From positions 1,116,001 through 1,180,000 of the forward strand of contig NZ_FVZE01000001.1 in the NCBI RefSeq assembly GCF_900168325.1: a stretch of DNA of 64,000 bases, read 5' to 3'. The position numbers and the translations under genes were made by a program. Positions 1 through 8,452 of the stretch are shown here, piece by piece. The notes beneath the pieces were generated by a model. That model had not been told where the DNA came from, ran no database searches, and worked only from the letters and a program-made list of their open reading frames with translations. The DNA comes from Novosphingobium mathurense (GTDB lineage Bacteria; Pseudomonadota; Alphaproteobacteria; Sphingomonadales; Sphingomonadaceae). Numbering within the stretch: position 1 is the stretch's first letter; each line of letters starts with the position of its first letter.

Positions 1-1
1 C

Positions 2-151
2 GAGTGGCACGGCAAGGCTGGTGGCTACGCAATCCAGGGCAGCGCCGAGGGCCTGATCGCGTGGATCGGCGGAAGCCACTCGGGCGTCGTCGGCCTGCCC
101 CTTTTCGAAACCCGCGCGCTGCTCAAGGCGGCAGGATTCCCGATTGGCTGA
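2..151 (+). CDS. maf: Maf-family nucleotide pyrophosphatase, C-terminal end (partial)
   Basis: Only the last 49 codons are present; the 5' part lies outside the window. The residues YAIQG near the start and [11 protein letters not shown] are the typical C-terminal end of Maf/YhdE house-cleaning nucleotide pyrophosphatases, which hydrolyse non-canonical nucleoside triphosphates in the cytoplasm. The stop codon overlaps the TTG start of the RNase E/G-like gene, which suggests one transcript. The assignment depends on this short tail and on the common maf / RNase E/G-like / yacG order in Sphingomonadales. Confidence 0.85.
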   Translation, partial: EWHGKAGGYAIQGSAEGLIAWIGGSHSGVVGLPLFETRALLKAAGFPIG

Positions 152-1118
152 GTGGCTCGTCGAGGAAGGGATCGGGGAAACCCGGGCAGTTCTCGTCGAG
201 GCCGGGCAAGTACTGGCCGCAAGGCTTGAGTGGCCCGGCTCGCTGGCAGCGGGCGAAACGGCCGATGCCACTCTGATTTCCCGAAGGAGCGGTGCCAAAC
301 GAGGCACGGTGCGCTTTGCCAGCGGCGAAGAGGCCCTGATCGACGGGCTTCCCGCCAATGCCAGCGAAGGCGCCAGCGTGCGCGCAACGATCACCCGCGC
401 GGCCATTGCCGAGACCGGCCGCCTCAAGCGCGCCCAGGCCCGTTTCACGGACCGACCCGCCCGCCCCGCCCCGTCGCTTGCACAACGTCTGCGCGAGGAC
501 GGCGCACCGGTGCGCGTGGTAAGTCGCTTCCCGGACGATCCCTGGCCCGAAATCATCTCCGAAGCACTCGACGGCCTCATCGCCTTCGACGGCGGCTCGA
601 TCGTCGTCAGCGCGACGCCCGCCATGACCCTGATCGACATCGACGGCGCGATGGCTCCGCGCATGCTTGCCCTCGCGGCCATTCCCGCCATCGCCACGGC
701 CATCGGCCAGTTCGACCTCGCCGGTTCGATCGGCATCGACTTTCCCTCGCTGGAGCGCAAGGATGAGCGTCGCGACGTGGATGAAGCCCTTGCCGCTGCA
801 CTCGACCATTGGCCCCACCAGCGAACGGCGATGAACGGATTCGGTTTCGTCCAACTCGTGGCCCGGCTCGAACGCCCGTCGATTCTCCAGCGCGTGCGGC
901 AGGAGCCTTGCGCAGCCAGCGCCAGACTGCTGCTGCGCCGCGCAGAGCAGGTCAGCGAACCCGGCGTGCTGCTGCTCAAGGCCCATCCACAGGTCTGCAA
1001 CGCAATTGCGACTGCCTGGCAGGACGAACTGCAACGACGCACCGGGCGCCGGATTCGCATCGAACCGGACAGCAACCTTGCACTCGCCGGAGGATTCGCT
1101 CAGGCCGTGGCGTCATGA
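144..1118 (+). CDS. Short RNase E/G-like ribonuclease
   Basis: A 324-residue protein of the RNase E/G family, likely cytoplasmic and acting on RNA. Residues ~55-90 look like a weak S1 fold. The two acidic positions of the family catalytic site are recognisable: the motif LIDIDG near residue 164 aligns with the family IDVNSG, and GIDFP near residue 200 aligns with VIDFID. The Asn that normally follows the first Asp is replaced by Asp. The C-terminal zinc-link CPxC motif and the long scaffold domain of RNase E are absent, so this is much shorter than RNase G (~490 residues). The TTG start overlaps the maf stop by 8 bases; the stop overlaps yacG. I cannot tell whether it is catalytically active. 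Confidence 0.75.
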   Translation: MAEWLVEEGIGETRAVLVEAGQVLAARLEWPGSLAAGETADATLISRRSGAKRGTVRFASGEEALIDGLPANASEGASVRATITRAAIAETGRLKRAQARFTDRPARPAPSLAQRLREDGAPVRVVSRFPDDPWPEIISEALDGLIAFDGGSIVVSATPAMTLIDIDGAMAPRMLALAAIPAIATAIGQFDLAGSIGIDFPSLERKDERRDVDEALAAALDHWPHQRTAMNGFGFVQLVARLERPSILQRVRQEPCAASARLLLRRAEQVSEPGVLLLKAHPQVCNAIATAWQDELQRRTGRRIRIEPDSNLALAGGFAQAVAS

Positions 1119-1282
1119 CCCGTTCCGAACGCAAATGCCCGCTCTGTTCCAAACCCCGCACCGCCGAGCACAGCCCTTTCTGCTCGAAACGGTGCCGCGA
1201 CCGCGACCTGTTGCAATGGCTGGACGATGGCTATGCCCTGCCCGGTCCGCCCAGCTTTTCGGATATTCCACAGGATGAATGA
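1115..1282 (+). CDS. yacG: YacG-type zinc-binding gyrase inhibitor
   Basis: A 55-residue protein with the four-cysteine zinc signature CPLC near the N-terminus and FCSKRC about 15 residues later, followed by RDxDLLQWL, which is diagnostic for YacG. YacG of E. coli binds GyrB and inhibits DNA gyrase. The ATG overlaps the RNase E/G-like stop (ATGA), implying translational coupling in a maf / RNase-like / yacG operon. The length is normal for the family. Confidence 0.92.
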   Translation: MTRSERKCPLCSKPRTAEHSPFCSKRCRDRDLLQWLDDGYALPGPPSFSDIPQDE

Positions 1283-1383
1283 AAATTACTGAGCGATAGG
1301 GGGTTGCAAAGGTGCGCGAGCTTCGTCATAGGCCCGCCACCAACGCACGACGGGACGCAAACGCAACCGTCTCTGGCTTAGAT

Positions 1384-1459
1384 GCCCGGGTAGCTCAGTT
1401 GGTAGAGCACATGACTGAAAATCATGGTGTCGGCGGTTCGATTCCGTCCCCGGGCACCA
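1384..1459 (+). tRNA. tRNA-Phe (GAA)
   Basis: A full cloverleaf of 76 bases. The 7-bp acceptor stem GCCCGGG pairs with CCCGGGC, the anticodon loop CTGAAAA gives anticodon GAA, and the T-loop is TTCGATT. The CCA end is encoded. An imperfect inverted repeat (CCACTCTT at 1457-1464 with AAGAGTGG at 1482-1489) follows at once and may help 3' end formation, though there is no T run. Confidence 0.97.
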
Positions 1460-1610
1460 CTCTTCTCCCCCAAGGGAACACAAGAGTGGCGCACTGACAT
1501 AAGCCCCCGATCGATTATCACCCAAGATTGCACGCCTGCTCTGGACCCGCATGTCCGGTGCGCCCGCCCTTGCGAAATGTAATCGTCATTCGCATAGCTG
1601 TAAGAATTTG

Positions 1611-1637
1611 TCGCAATTGCGAAATGCAAGCTTGCGA
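1611..1637. promoter_or_regulatory. Tandem palindromes upstream of the RND efflux operon
   Basis: The perfect 12-bp palindrome TCGCAATTGCGA (1611-1622) is followed three bases later by the perfect 10-bp palindrome GCAAGCTTGC (1626-1635). They share the TGCGA/GCAA half-site style. They lie about 55-80 bases ahead of the adaptor start. The obvious candidate ligand is the MarR protein encoded at the end of this operon (7674-8162), but that is inference from position and symmetry. Confidence 0.45.
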
Positions 1638-1691
1638 CGTCATCCGAATGAACGGATATCAAGGCCTTCTGATCATCAGACGGTGCTTGTC

Positions 1692-2888
1692 TTGAAACTT
1701 CTCCCCCCTGAGCCGGCGCGTGCCGGGCAGCTTCGACGTGGCATCATTGCAGCGATCACCCTGACGGCCCTTTCTGCCTGTTCCGGTGGAACGTCGCAGG
1801 ATCGCGGCGCAAGAACGGCCACGGTCGGCTATGTCGTCGCCAGGCCGACCGACGTGCCAGTGGAAGTCGTGCTGGGAGGGCGCACAGTCGCCTACGAGAC
1901 TTCGGAAGTGCGCCCCCAGGTTTCGGGCGTGATCAAGAAGCGCTATTTCACCGAAGGCAGCTTTGTCCGTGCCGGACAGCCCCTTTTTCAGATCGACCCC
2001 AGCCTCTACCGCGCCGCAGTCAACCAGTCCGAGGCCAACCTCGCCAGCGCCCGCGCCTCGGCCGATGCCGCTGCAGTGAAGGCCGAGCGCTACCGGCCGC
2101 TCGCCGACATGGAAGCCATCGCCAAGCAGGACTACACCGACGCTCTGGCCCAGGCCCGCGTCGCCAAGGCCGCCGTTGCGCAGAATGCCGCGGCGCTCGA
2201 TACCGCGCGCATCAACTTGCGCTTCACGACCGTCCCCGCACCGATCAGCGGCCGCATCGGTCGTTCGCTGTTTACGGTCGGCGCCCTTGCCAGCGCGAGT
2301 CAGAGCGACCCGCTTGCGGTGATCCAGCGCACCGACCCGATCTTCGTCGACATGAAACAGTCCTCCACGGACCTGACCGCCTTGCGCCAGAAGCTGAGCC
2401 GGGGCGGTGCGCGCGCGGGCAGCGCGTCGGTTCGCCTCAAGCTGCAGGACGGAACGGACTATGGGGCAACCGGCACGGTCAAGTTCTCCGAAGTGACGGT
2501 CGACGAGGCGACCGGCACCGTGACCATTCGCGCCCAGTTCCCCAATTCCGAAGGCCTGCTGCTGCCGGGCATGTTCGTGAACGCCGTCTTCGACCAGTCC
2601 GTCGAGCAGAACGCCTACCTCGTGCCGCAAGCCGCAGTGCTGCGCGACTTCGACGGCAGCGCCTACGTCATGGTCGTAGGCAAGGATAACAAGGCGATGC
2701 GTCGCAAGGTCACCTCCGGACGCACGAGAGGCCAGTACTCGGTCATCACCGGGGGACTTTCCAGAGGCGACAAGGTCATCGTCGACGGGCTGAACGGTCT
2801 CAAGCAGGGAGCTGGGATCAAGCCGGTACCGGCCTCCACCCCGGAAAAGGTTGCTTCGCCCGCCAAGCCTTCCGGCAAGCAAGACTGA
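1692..2888 (+). CDS. RND efflux periplasmic adaptor (membrane fusion protein)
   Basis: A protein of the AcrA/MexA/HlyD-like adaptor family. It bridges the inner-membrane pump and outer-membrane channel encoded next. The TTG start chosen here gives a lipoprotein signal with lipobox LSAC (Cys30); a GTG at 1683 is an alternative, and the reading frame stays open further upstream to 1551. The biotinyl-lipoyl part (VRPQVSGVIKKRYFTEGSFV) is at ~55-75, followed by the coiled-coil hairpin rich in Ala, then the second lipoyl half (PISGRIGRS) and beta-barrel. It ends 6 bases before the pump gene. Substrates cannot be read from sequence. Confidence 0.92.
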   Translation: MKLLPPEPARAGQLRRGIIAAITLTALSACSGGTSQDRGARTATVGYVVARPTDVPVEVVLGGRTVAYETSEVRPQVSGVIKKRYFTEGSFVRAGQPLFQIDPSLYRAAVNQSEANLASARASADAAAVKAERYRPLADMEAIAKQDYTDALAQARVAKAAVAQNAAALDTARINLRFTTVPAPISGRIGRSLFTVGALASASQSDPLAVIQRTDPIFVDMKQSSTDLTALRQKLSRGGARAGSASVRLKLQDGTDYGATGTVKFSEVTVDEATGTVTIRAQFPNSEGLLLPGMFVNAVFDQSVEQNAYLVPQAAVLRDFDGSAYVMVVGKDNKAMRRKVTSGRTRGQYSVITGGLSRGDKVIVDGLNGLKQGAGIKPVPASTPEKVASPAKPSGKQD

Positions 2889-2894
2889 CCGCGA

Positions 2895-5800
2895 ATGTCC
2901 CGGATCTTCATCGACCGCCCGATCTTCGCCTGGGTGCTTGCGATCATCGTGATGCTTGGGGGCATCGGTGCGCTCGCACTCCTGCCCAACGAACAATACC
3001 CGGACATCGCGCCGACCGAAGTCAACATCCGCGCCACTTACCCGGGCGCTTCTGCCGAGACCGTCGAGAACAGCGTAACGCAGATCATCGAGCAGCAGCT
3101 TACCGGGATCGACGGCCTCCTCTATTTCAGTTCGCAGTCGACCAATCGCGGCCAGGGCACCATCACTGCAGTCTTCAGCAAGGGGACCGATCCGGACATC
3201 GCCCAGGTCCAGGTCCAGAACAAGGTGCAGACCGCGCTGTCCCGGCTGCCGCAATCGGTCCAGAACCAGGGCGTAAGGGTCACCAAGTCCAACCCGGACC
3301 AGTTGCTGGTTGTCGCGGTCTTTGACGAGACCGACACGCGTTCGAACCAGGACGTTTCCGACTACCTGACCTCCCACATCCAGGACCCGCTATCGCGCAT
3401 CGAAGGCGTGGGTGACGTTCGCGTCTTCGGATCGCCGCACGCCATGCGCATCTGGCTCGATCCGGCACGGCTTGCCGCGGTCTCGCTCATGCCCAGCGAC
3501 GTGATTACCGCAATCAGGGCCCAGAACACCGAAGTCGCGGCCGGCGAAGTGGGCGGCCTGCCCTCACCCGACGACCAGGCCATCGATGCCATCGTCACCG
3601 CCGGTTCGAGATTGCAGACCCCGGATCAGTTCCGCCGGATCGTCGTCAAGACGAAGACCGACGGCTCGACCGTGACCATCAGCGACGTCGCGAGGGTCGA
3701 AATCGGGGCAGAAAACTATTCCTCGGTCACCCGCGTCAACGGGCACCCCGGTGCCGGCATCTCGATTTCGCTGTCGCCCGGCGCCGACGCGCTGCAGACC
3801 GCAGAGCGCGTCAAGACGGCGATGACCGCCCTTTCGTCCGATTTGCCCGACGGCATGAACTACATCTACGCCAACGATTCCACGACCTTCATCAAGCTGT
3901 CGATCTCGGAAGTGGCGAAGGCCCTGTTCGAAGCCATCGTGCTGGTCGTGCTGGTGATGTTCGTCTTCCTGCAGAGCTGGCGCGCCACGCTCATTCCGGC
4001 CATCGCCGTCCCGGTCGTCCTGCTCGGCACCTTCGGGATCTTCTACCTCGCGGGCTTCTCCATCAACACCATGACCCTGTTCGGGCTGGTGCTGGCGATC
4101 GGCCTGCTGGTCGACGATGCCATCGTCGTGGTCGAAAACGTCGAGCGGCTCATGGAGGAAAATCCCGGCATGAGCGCACGCGAGGCGACCATCCTGTCGA
4201 TGCAGGAAATCCAGGTGGCCCTCGTCGCGATTGCGCTGGTACTTTCGGCCGTGTTCCTGCCCATGGCCTTTTTCGGCGGCTCCACCGGCGTGATCTATCG
4301 CCAGTTCTCGCTGACGATCATCTCGGCCATGGTGCTCTCGGTGCTGGTCGCGCTGATCCTCAGCCCGGCCCTGACCTCCACCCTGCTCAAGCCCAGGAAC
4401 GGCGACGACGCGCCGGCCTGGCTGGAAAGGCGCCTGCCCTCATTCGCGCGGTTTCTGGACAAGTTCCACAAGGGCTTCAACCGCACCGTCGAACACGGCA
4501 CGGAGCGCTACGGCAGGGCCGTCGAGCGCGTCGTCGAGCAGAAATGGCGGTGGCTTGGTATCTTTGCGGTGGTCTGCGTCGCAACTTATGCCCTGTTCAT
4601 CAGACTCCCCACCGGCTTCCTGCCCAACGAGGACCAGGGCTCGATCTTCGTGCAGTGGCGTCTGCCGGCCGGAACGCCGCGCTCGAAGACGGAGGAGGTA
4701 CAGGATCAGGTCGAGAAGTATTTCCTCGGCGAGAACAAGGACCTCGTCTCCGGCATGCTCACGATCTCGGGCGGCGGGCTCGGGGCATCGGGCCAGAACA
4801 CAGGCACCGGGTTCCTCAACCTGATCGACTGGGACGACCGGCCCGGCGACGAGAACACGGCGCAGGCCATCGTCGACCGCACCTCGGCAGCGTTCGGCGG
4901 CTTGCGCAATGCACAGGTTTTCGCGCTGGTGCCCGGATCGATCCGCGGTCTCGGCCAGAATTCCGGCTTCACCATGGAACTGCAGAACAATGGCGGGATG
5001 AGCCGGACCGATTTCGCCGCCGCGCGCGACAGGCTTCTGGCGCTGGCGAACAGCGATCCCCGCCTCGCCCAGGTTCGCCTCAGCGACTTGCCCGACGTCT
5101 CCACGCTCAAGGTCGATACGAACACGCAGGCGCTGAGCGCCTATGGCCTGTCGCAAAACGACGTGAACGCGACCCTGAGCACCGCCTGGGGCGGCGACTA
5201 CGTCAACGATTTCCTCGACGAGGGTCGCATCAAGAAGGTCTATGTCCAGGGCGACGCGCAGTACCGCTCGCGCCCTGAAGACCTCAGCCAGTGGTTCGTG
5301 CGCGGTTCCAACGGGCAGATGGCGCCATTCTCGGCCTTCTCGAAAGTGAGCTGGTCGACTGCCCCCAGCAGCAGTTCGCGCTTCAACGGACTTCAGGCCT
5401 ACGAGTTCTCGGGCACGCCCGCGCCCGGCGTCAGTTCTGGCACGGCGATGGACGTGATGGAGGAACTGGCCAGCCAGATCCCCGGCACGAGCGTGGCCTG
5501 GGCAGGTTCCTCCTACCAGGAGCGGCTCTCCACGGGTCAGGGGCCACTGCTCTACGGCCTTTCGCTGCTGGTCGTGTTCCTGTGCCTTGCCGCACTTTAT
5601 GAAAGCTGGTCGATCCCGGTCGCGGTGATCCTGGTGATCCCGCTCGGTCTGCTGGGAGCGATCGTCTTCGTAACCCTGCGCGGCCTGGAAAACGACGTCT
5701 ACCTGCAGATTGGCCTGCTCACCACGATGGGCCTTGCCGCGAAGAACGCGATCCTCATGATCGAGTTCGCCGAGCAGGCCGAACGGCAAGGCAAGCGCGT

Positions 5801-6089
5801 GATCGACGCCGCCCTCGAAGCGGCGCGGATTCGCCTGCGTCCGATCCTGATGACGAGCTTCGCCTTCATCTTCGGCGTGCTGCCGCTGGCACTGGCGACG
5901 GGTGCCGGCGCGAACAGCCGCGTGGCCATCGGCACCGCCGTCGTCGGCGGGATGCTGACCGCAACGATCCTGGCGATCTTCTACATCCCGCTGTTCTTCG
6001 TCCTTGTCCGGCGCGGCGTTCGCGACGGCCTGGCGGCAGCCCGGCGCAAGCTTGCCGAGCGACACTCAGAAGCGGGAGAAGGCGCATGA
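2895..6089 (+). CDS. RND multidrug efflux pump, AcrB/MexB-like (HAE1 family)
   Basis: 1064 residues, the normal length for HAE1 pumps. The N-terminus (FIDRPIFAWVLAIIVML) is the first membrane helix, and the large periplasmic loops follow. The proton-relay residues are in place: the Asp-Asp pair of TM4 in GLLVDDAIVVVENVER (~407-408) and the Lys of TM10 in GLAAKNAILMIEFAE. It would form a trimer in the inner membrane and export amphiphilic compounds using the proton gradient. It sits between the adaptor and channel genes; its TGA overlaps the channel ATG (ATGA), so the three are one operon. Confidence 0.96.
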   Translation: MSRIFIDRPIFAWVLAIIVMLGGIGALALLPNEQYPDIAPTEVNIRATYPGASAETVENSVTQIIEQQLTGIDGLLYFSSQSTNRGQGTITAVFSKGTDPDIAQVQVQNKVQTALSRLPQSVQNQGVRVTKSNPDQLLVVAVFDETDTRSNQDVSDYLTSHIQDPLSRIEGVGDVRVFGSPHAMRIWLDPARLAAVSLMPSDVITAIRAQNTEVAAGEVGGLPSPDDQAIDAIVTAGSRLQTPDQFRRIVVKTKTDGSTVTISDVARVEIGAENYSSVTRVNGHPGAGISISLSPGADALQTAERVKTAMTALSSDLPDGMNYIYANDSTTFIKLSISEVAKALFEAIVLVVLVMFVFLQSWRATLIPAIAVPVVLLGTFGIFYLAGFSINTMTLFGLVLAIGLLVDDAIVVVENVERLMEENPGMSAREATILSMQEIQVALVAIALVLSAVFLPMAFFGGSTGVIYRQFSLTIISAMVLSVLVALILSPALTSTLLKPRNGDDAPAWLERRLPSFARFLDKFHKGFNRTVEHGTERYGRAVERVVEQKWRWLGIFAVVCVATYALFIRLPTGFLPNEDQGSIFVQWRLPAGTPRSKTEEVQDQVEKYFLGENKDLVSGMLTISGGGLGASGQNTGTGFLNLIDWDDRPGDENTAQAIVDRTSAAFGGLRNAQVFALVPGSIRGLGQNSGFTMELQNNGGMSRTDFAAARDRLLALANSDPRLAQVRLSDLPDVSTLKVDTNTQALSAYGLSQNDVNATLSTAWGGDYVNDFLDEGRIKKVYVQGDAQYRSRPEDLSQWFVRGSNGQMAPFSAFSKVSWSTAPSSSSRFNGLQAYEFSGTPAPGVSSGTAMDVMEELASQIPGTSVAWAGSSYQERLSTGQGPLLYGLSLLVVFLCLAALYESWSIPVAVILVIPLGLLGAIVFVTLRGLENDVYLQIGLLTTMGLAAKNAILMIEFAEQAERQGKRVIDAALEAARIRLRPILMTSFAFIFGVLPLALATGAGANSRVAIGTAVVGGMLTATILAIFYIPLFFVLVRRGVRDGLAAARRKLAERHSEAGEGA

Positions 6090-7498
6090 TGCTCTCCTCC
6101 AGGGCACGCCTTGCCATCTTGCTCCCGGCCATGGCGCTGGGGGCCTGCTCGATGGCCCCGAAGTATGTCCAGCCCGACGCACCGGTGCCGGCTTCCTGGC
6201 CTGCGGGCGACGCATACCTCACGGAAAGCGAGGCTGCGCTTCCCCTCGTCTCCTACACCGGGATCTTTCGCGACGAGCGACTGCAGGCGCTGATCCGGCA
6301 GGCACTGGCCAACAACCGCGACTTGCGCGTGGCCGCCGCCAATGTCGCGGCAGCCCGTGCGCAAGTGCGTGTCGTGCGTTCAGACCAGTTCCCAGAACTC
6401 GGCGTGAGCGGCTCTGCGACTTATGCCGATCGGCAGGGCAGCAGCGGCGACGGCTGGTCCTATTCGGCGCAGGGCGGCGTCTCCAGCTTCGAACTGGACC
6501 TGTTCGGCAAGCTCGCCAATGCCACCGAAGCGCAGCGCAATGCGGCGCTGTCGACGGAATCGGCGGCACGGACCGTCCGGCTCGGCCTCGTCGCGGATCT
6601 TGCCCGCGCGTGGTCCACGTATGCGGCGGACAAGGACCTGCTGCGTATTGCACAGGAAACTGCAGCCAATGCTCAGCGCAGCGTGGAACTGACCGGTGCC
6701 CTGCTGAAGGCGGGCGTCGCTCCGCGCACGGATCTGCGGCAGGCCCAGCAGGTCCTCGAGACCGCGCGCGGGGACCTCGCTTCGCAGCAGACGGCGCTGG
6801 CGCAGGACATCAACGCCATCCGCCTGCTGGTCGGCGCCGACATCGACCGGACCATGCTTCCCGACACCATCGACCAGGTGAACGATAGTCTGGCCGTCCT
6901 GCCCGCCGGGACGAGTTCGCAAGTCCTGCTTCGTCGCCCCGACGTCATCGGTGCGGAATACGACCTGCGCGCCGCCAATGCCGACATCGGCGTGGCCCGC
7001 GCCCAGCTCTTTCCCTCGATCTCGCTGACCGGCCTGCTGGGATTTGCCAGCAAGTCGCTGTCGTCGCTGTTTACCGACGGGGCCTTTTCGGCGACCGGCG
7101 GCGGGAATGCCGGCTGGTCGATCTTCAACGCTGGCGGCAAGGGCGCGAACGTCGATGTCGCCAAGGCCCGGCGCGACGCAGCCCTCGCCACTTACGAAAA
7201 GACGATCCAGACCGCCTTCAGCGAAGTGGCCGACGCCCTGGCCGATCAGGGTACGCTGTCCGAGCGCCTGCGCTCTGCCCGGGCATTTACCGAGGCCGCC
7301 AACGATACGGCGAAATTGACCGAGGCCCGCTACAGACAGGGCATCGACAGTTATCTCGACAACCTCGATGCCCAGCGCAGCCTCTATTCGGCGCGCAAGA
7401 CCGAAGTGGCTGTTCGGCTTGCCGTCGCTTCGAACCGGATCACGCTCTACCGCGTGCTGGGCGGCGACCAGGCAAGCGACGCTGCCGCTTCCGACTAG
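6086..7498 (+). CDS. Outer-membrane efflux lipoprotein, NodT/OprM family
   Basis: 470 residues with a lipoprotein signal and lipobox LGAC (Cys21), then two OEP repeats with long alpha-helical hairpins, as in TolC/OprM channels. The motif LLRRPDVIGAEYDLRAANADI (here from ~284) is typical of the NodT family. It completes the tripartite pump, forming the outer-membrane exit duct. The ATG overlaps the pump stop. A 175-bp gap then separates it from the MarR gene. Confidence 0.95.
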   Translation: MMLSSRARLAILLPAMALGACSMAPKYVQPDAPVPASWPAGDAYLTESEAALPLVSYTGIFRDERLQALIRQALANNRDLRVAAANVAAARAQVRVVRSDQFPELGVSGSATYADRQGSSGDGWSYSAQGGVSSFELDLFGKLANATEAQRNAALSTESAARTVRLGLVADLARAWSTYAADKDLLRIAQETAANAQRSVELTGALLKAGVAPRTDLRQAQQVLETARGDLASQQTALAQDINAIRLLVGADIDRTMLPDTIDQVNDSLAVLPAGTSSQVLLRRPDVIGAEYDLRAANADIGVARAQLFPSISLTGLLGFASKSLSSLFTDGAFSATGGGNAGWSIFNAGGKGANVDVAKARRDAALATYEKTIQTAFSEVADALADQGTLSERLRSARAFTEAANDTAKLTEARYRQGIDSYLDNLDAQRSLYSARKTEVAVRLAVASNRITLYRVLGGDQASDAAASD

Positions 7499-7673
7499 AC
7501 CGGCACCTCTCGCGAACCGGACGAAGGACCGACAAGGTATCGCGCCGTCGAAAACTCGGCGAGCGAGCTTGACCTTGCGCCTTGCCGAAGCTCACCCTTG
7601 CACTGCGCGATTGTGTCAGTTCCACAAGGGGCGGCGCAGGGTGCGGGATCGAAGGGTACGGCAAGGAGCGGAC

Positions 7674-8162
7674 GTGGCGACTGAAGCTGAAAAGACATCC
7701 GCGGACATTTCCAAGAATCCTTTCAGCGGCGAGAATATCGACCCCCGCCGCCAGATCGCCTTGAACTTGACCGTCATTGCCCGGCTCTTGCGCAACAATT
7801 TCGATCGCAAGGTCGCAACGCTCAACGTCACCCGATCGCAATGGACTCTGATCGCTGTCGTTTCCCGCAATCCCGGTGCCACGCAGCGGGTGATCGCCGA
7901 GCACCTGGAAATGTCGGAAGCCTCGGCGGGGCGCCTCATCGACAGGCTTTGCGCCGAGGGCCTGCTGATCCGGCGCGACCGCAAGGATGACCGCAGAGCC
8001 CGTGCCATCTACCTGACCGAAGCGGCCACCCCCTTGCTCGAACAGCTCCACCAGATCGCCACGGCCAGTGAAGACCGCATGTTCAGCCACTTCTCCGTCG
8101 AGGAGATCGATCAGCTCAAGGATTTCATGGCGCGCATCTACGAGAACGTCAGCCGCGGCTGA
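7674..8162 (+). CDS. MarR-family transcriptional regulator next to the efflux operon
   Basis: 162 residues with a GTG start preceded by AAGGAG at 7663-7668. The winged-helix core is clear: SQWTLIAVVSRNPGATQRVI, then the recognition helix around EMSEASAGRLIDRL, and the wing with DRKDDRRARAIYLT (the Asp-x-Arg-Arg signature). MarR proteins usually repress neighbouring efflux or catabolic genes and are released by phenolic ligands. Because it lies at the end of the RND operon on the same strand, local control of that pump is the likely role. The palindromes at 1611-1635 are candidate sites. Confidence 0.9.
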   Translation: MATEAEKTSADISKNPFSGENIDPRRQIALNLTVIARLLRNNFDRKVATLNVTRSQWTLIAVVSRNPGATQRVIAEHLEMSEASAGRLIDRLCAEGLLIRRDRKDDRRARAIYLTEAATPLLEQLHQIATASEDRMFSHFSVEEIDQLKDFMARIYENVSRG

Positions 8163-8170
8163 GACATAAG

Positions 8171-8208
8171 GTGCGCGCTAACCTCTCCGCGGAGCGCGCA
8201 CTCTTCTT
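8171..8208 (+). terminator. Hairpin terminator after MarR gene
   Basis: A 9-bp perfect stem (GTGCGCGCT at 8171-8179 with AGCGCGCAC at 8193-8201) and a 13-base loop, followed by a pyrimidine stretch TCTTCTT. It begins 9 bases after the MarR stop. Confidence 0.65.
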
Positions 8209-8296
8209 CGCATCCGCCAAAAGCTCTCCCGCCCCCTGACTTTTGCGCCGAAAAGCACTACATTCAGCCGAAAGCAGATAAAGATGCGGTGAGGAT

Positions 8297-8316
8297 GTCG
8301 AGACCATGGTCGAGAC
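8297..8316. promoter_or_regulatory. Repeated GTCGAGAC box in the upstream region of the AMP-binding-like gene
   Basis: GTCGAGAC occurs twice, separated by CATG, and the centre GACCATGGTC (8302-8311) is a perfect 10-bp palindrome. It lies about 140 bases ahead of the 8453 start in a 290-bp intergenic region. A regulator-binding site is plausible; there is no direct proof. Confidence 0.3.
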
Positions 8317-8452
8317 CCGGCTGACAGTTGCTGCGTTATGTTCCGAGCCTGCTCATCAGGCCCGCCTCCTTTGGCGCGTACCGCCATCGTGCGCGCATTC
8401 CCCGATCTTTCGCCCACCCCGCCGTAACGGTCCCAAAGGCTGAGTAGATCAG

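Noticed and set aside
1659..3377. A 572-codon open frame on the minus strand opposite the adaptor and pump genes
   Set aside because: It is the reverse of GC-rich coding sequence; the product has the Arg/Gly/Asp bias of antisense frames and no family features, while the plus strand carries an unmistakable RND operon.
4440..6065. A 541-codon minus-strand frame inside the pump gene
   Set aside because: Antisense frame of the AcrB-like pump; composition is that of a shadow, rich in Arg, Asp, Gly and His with no domain.
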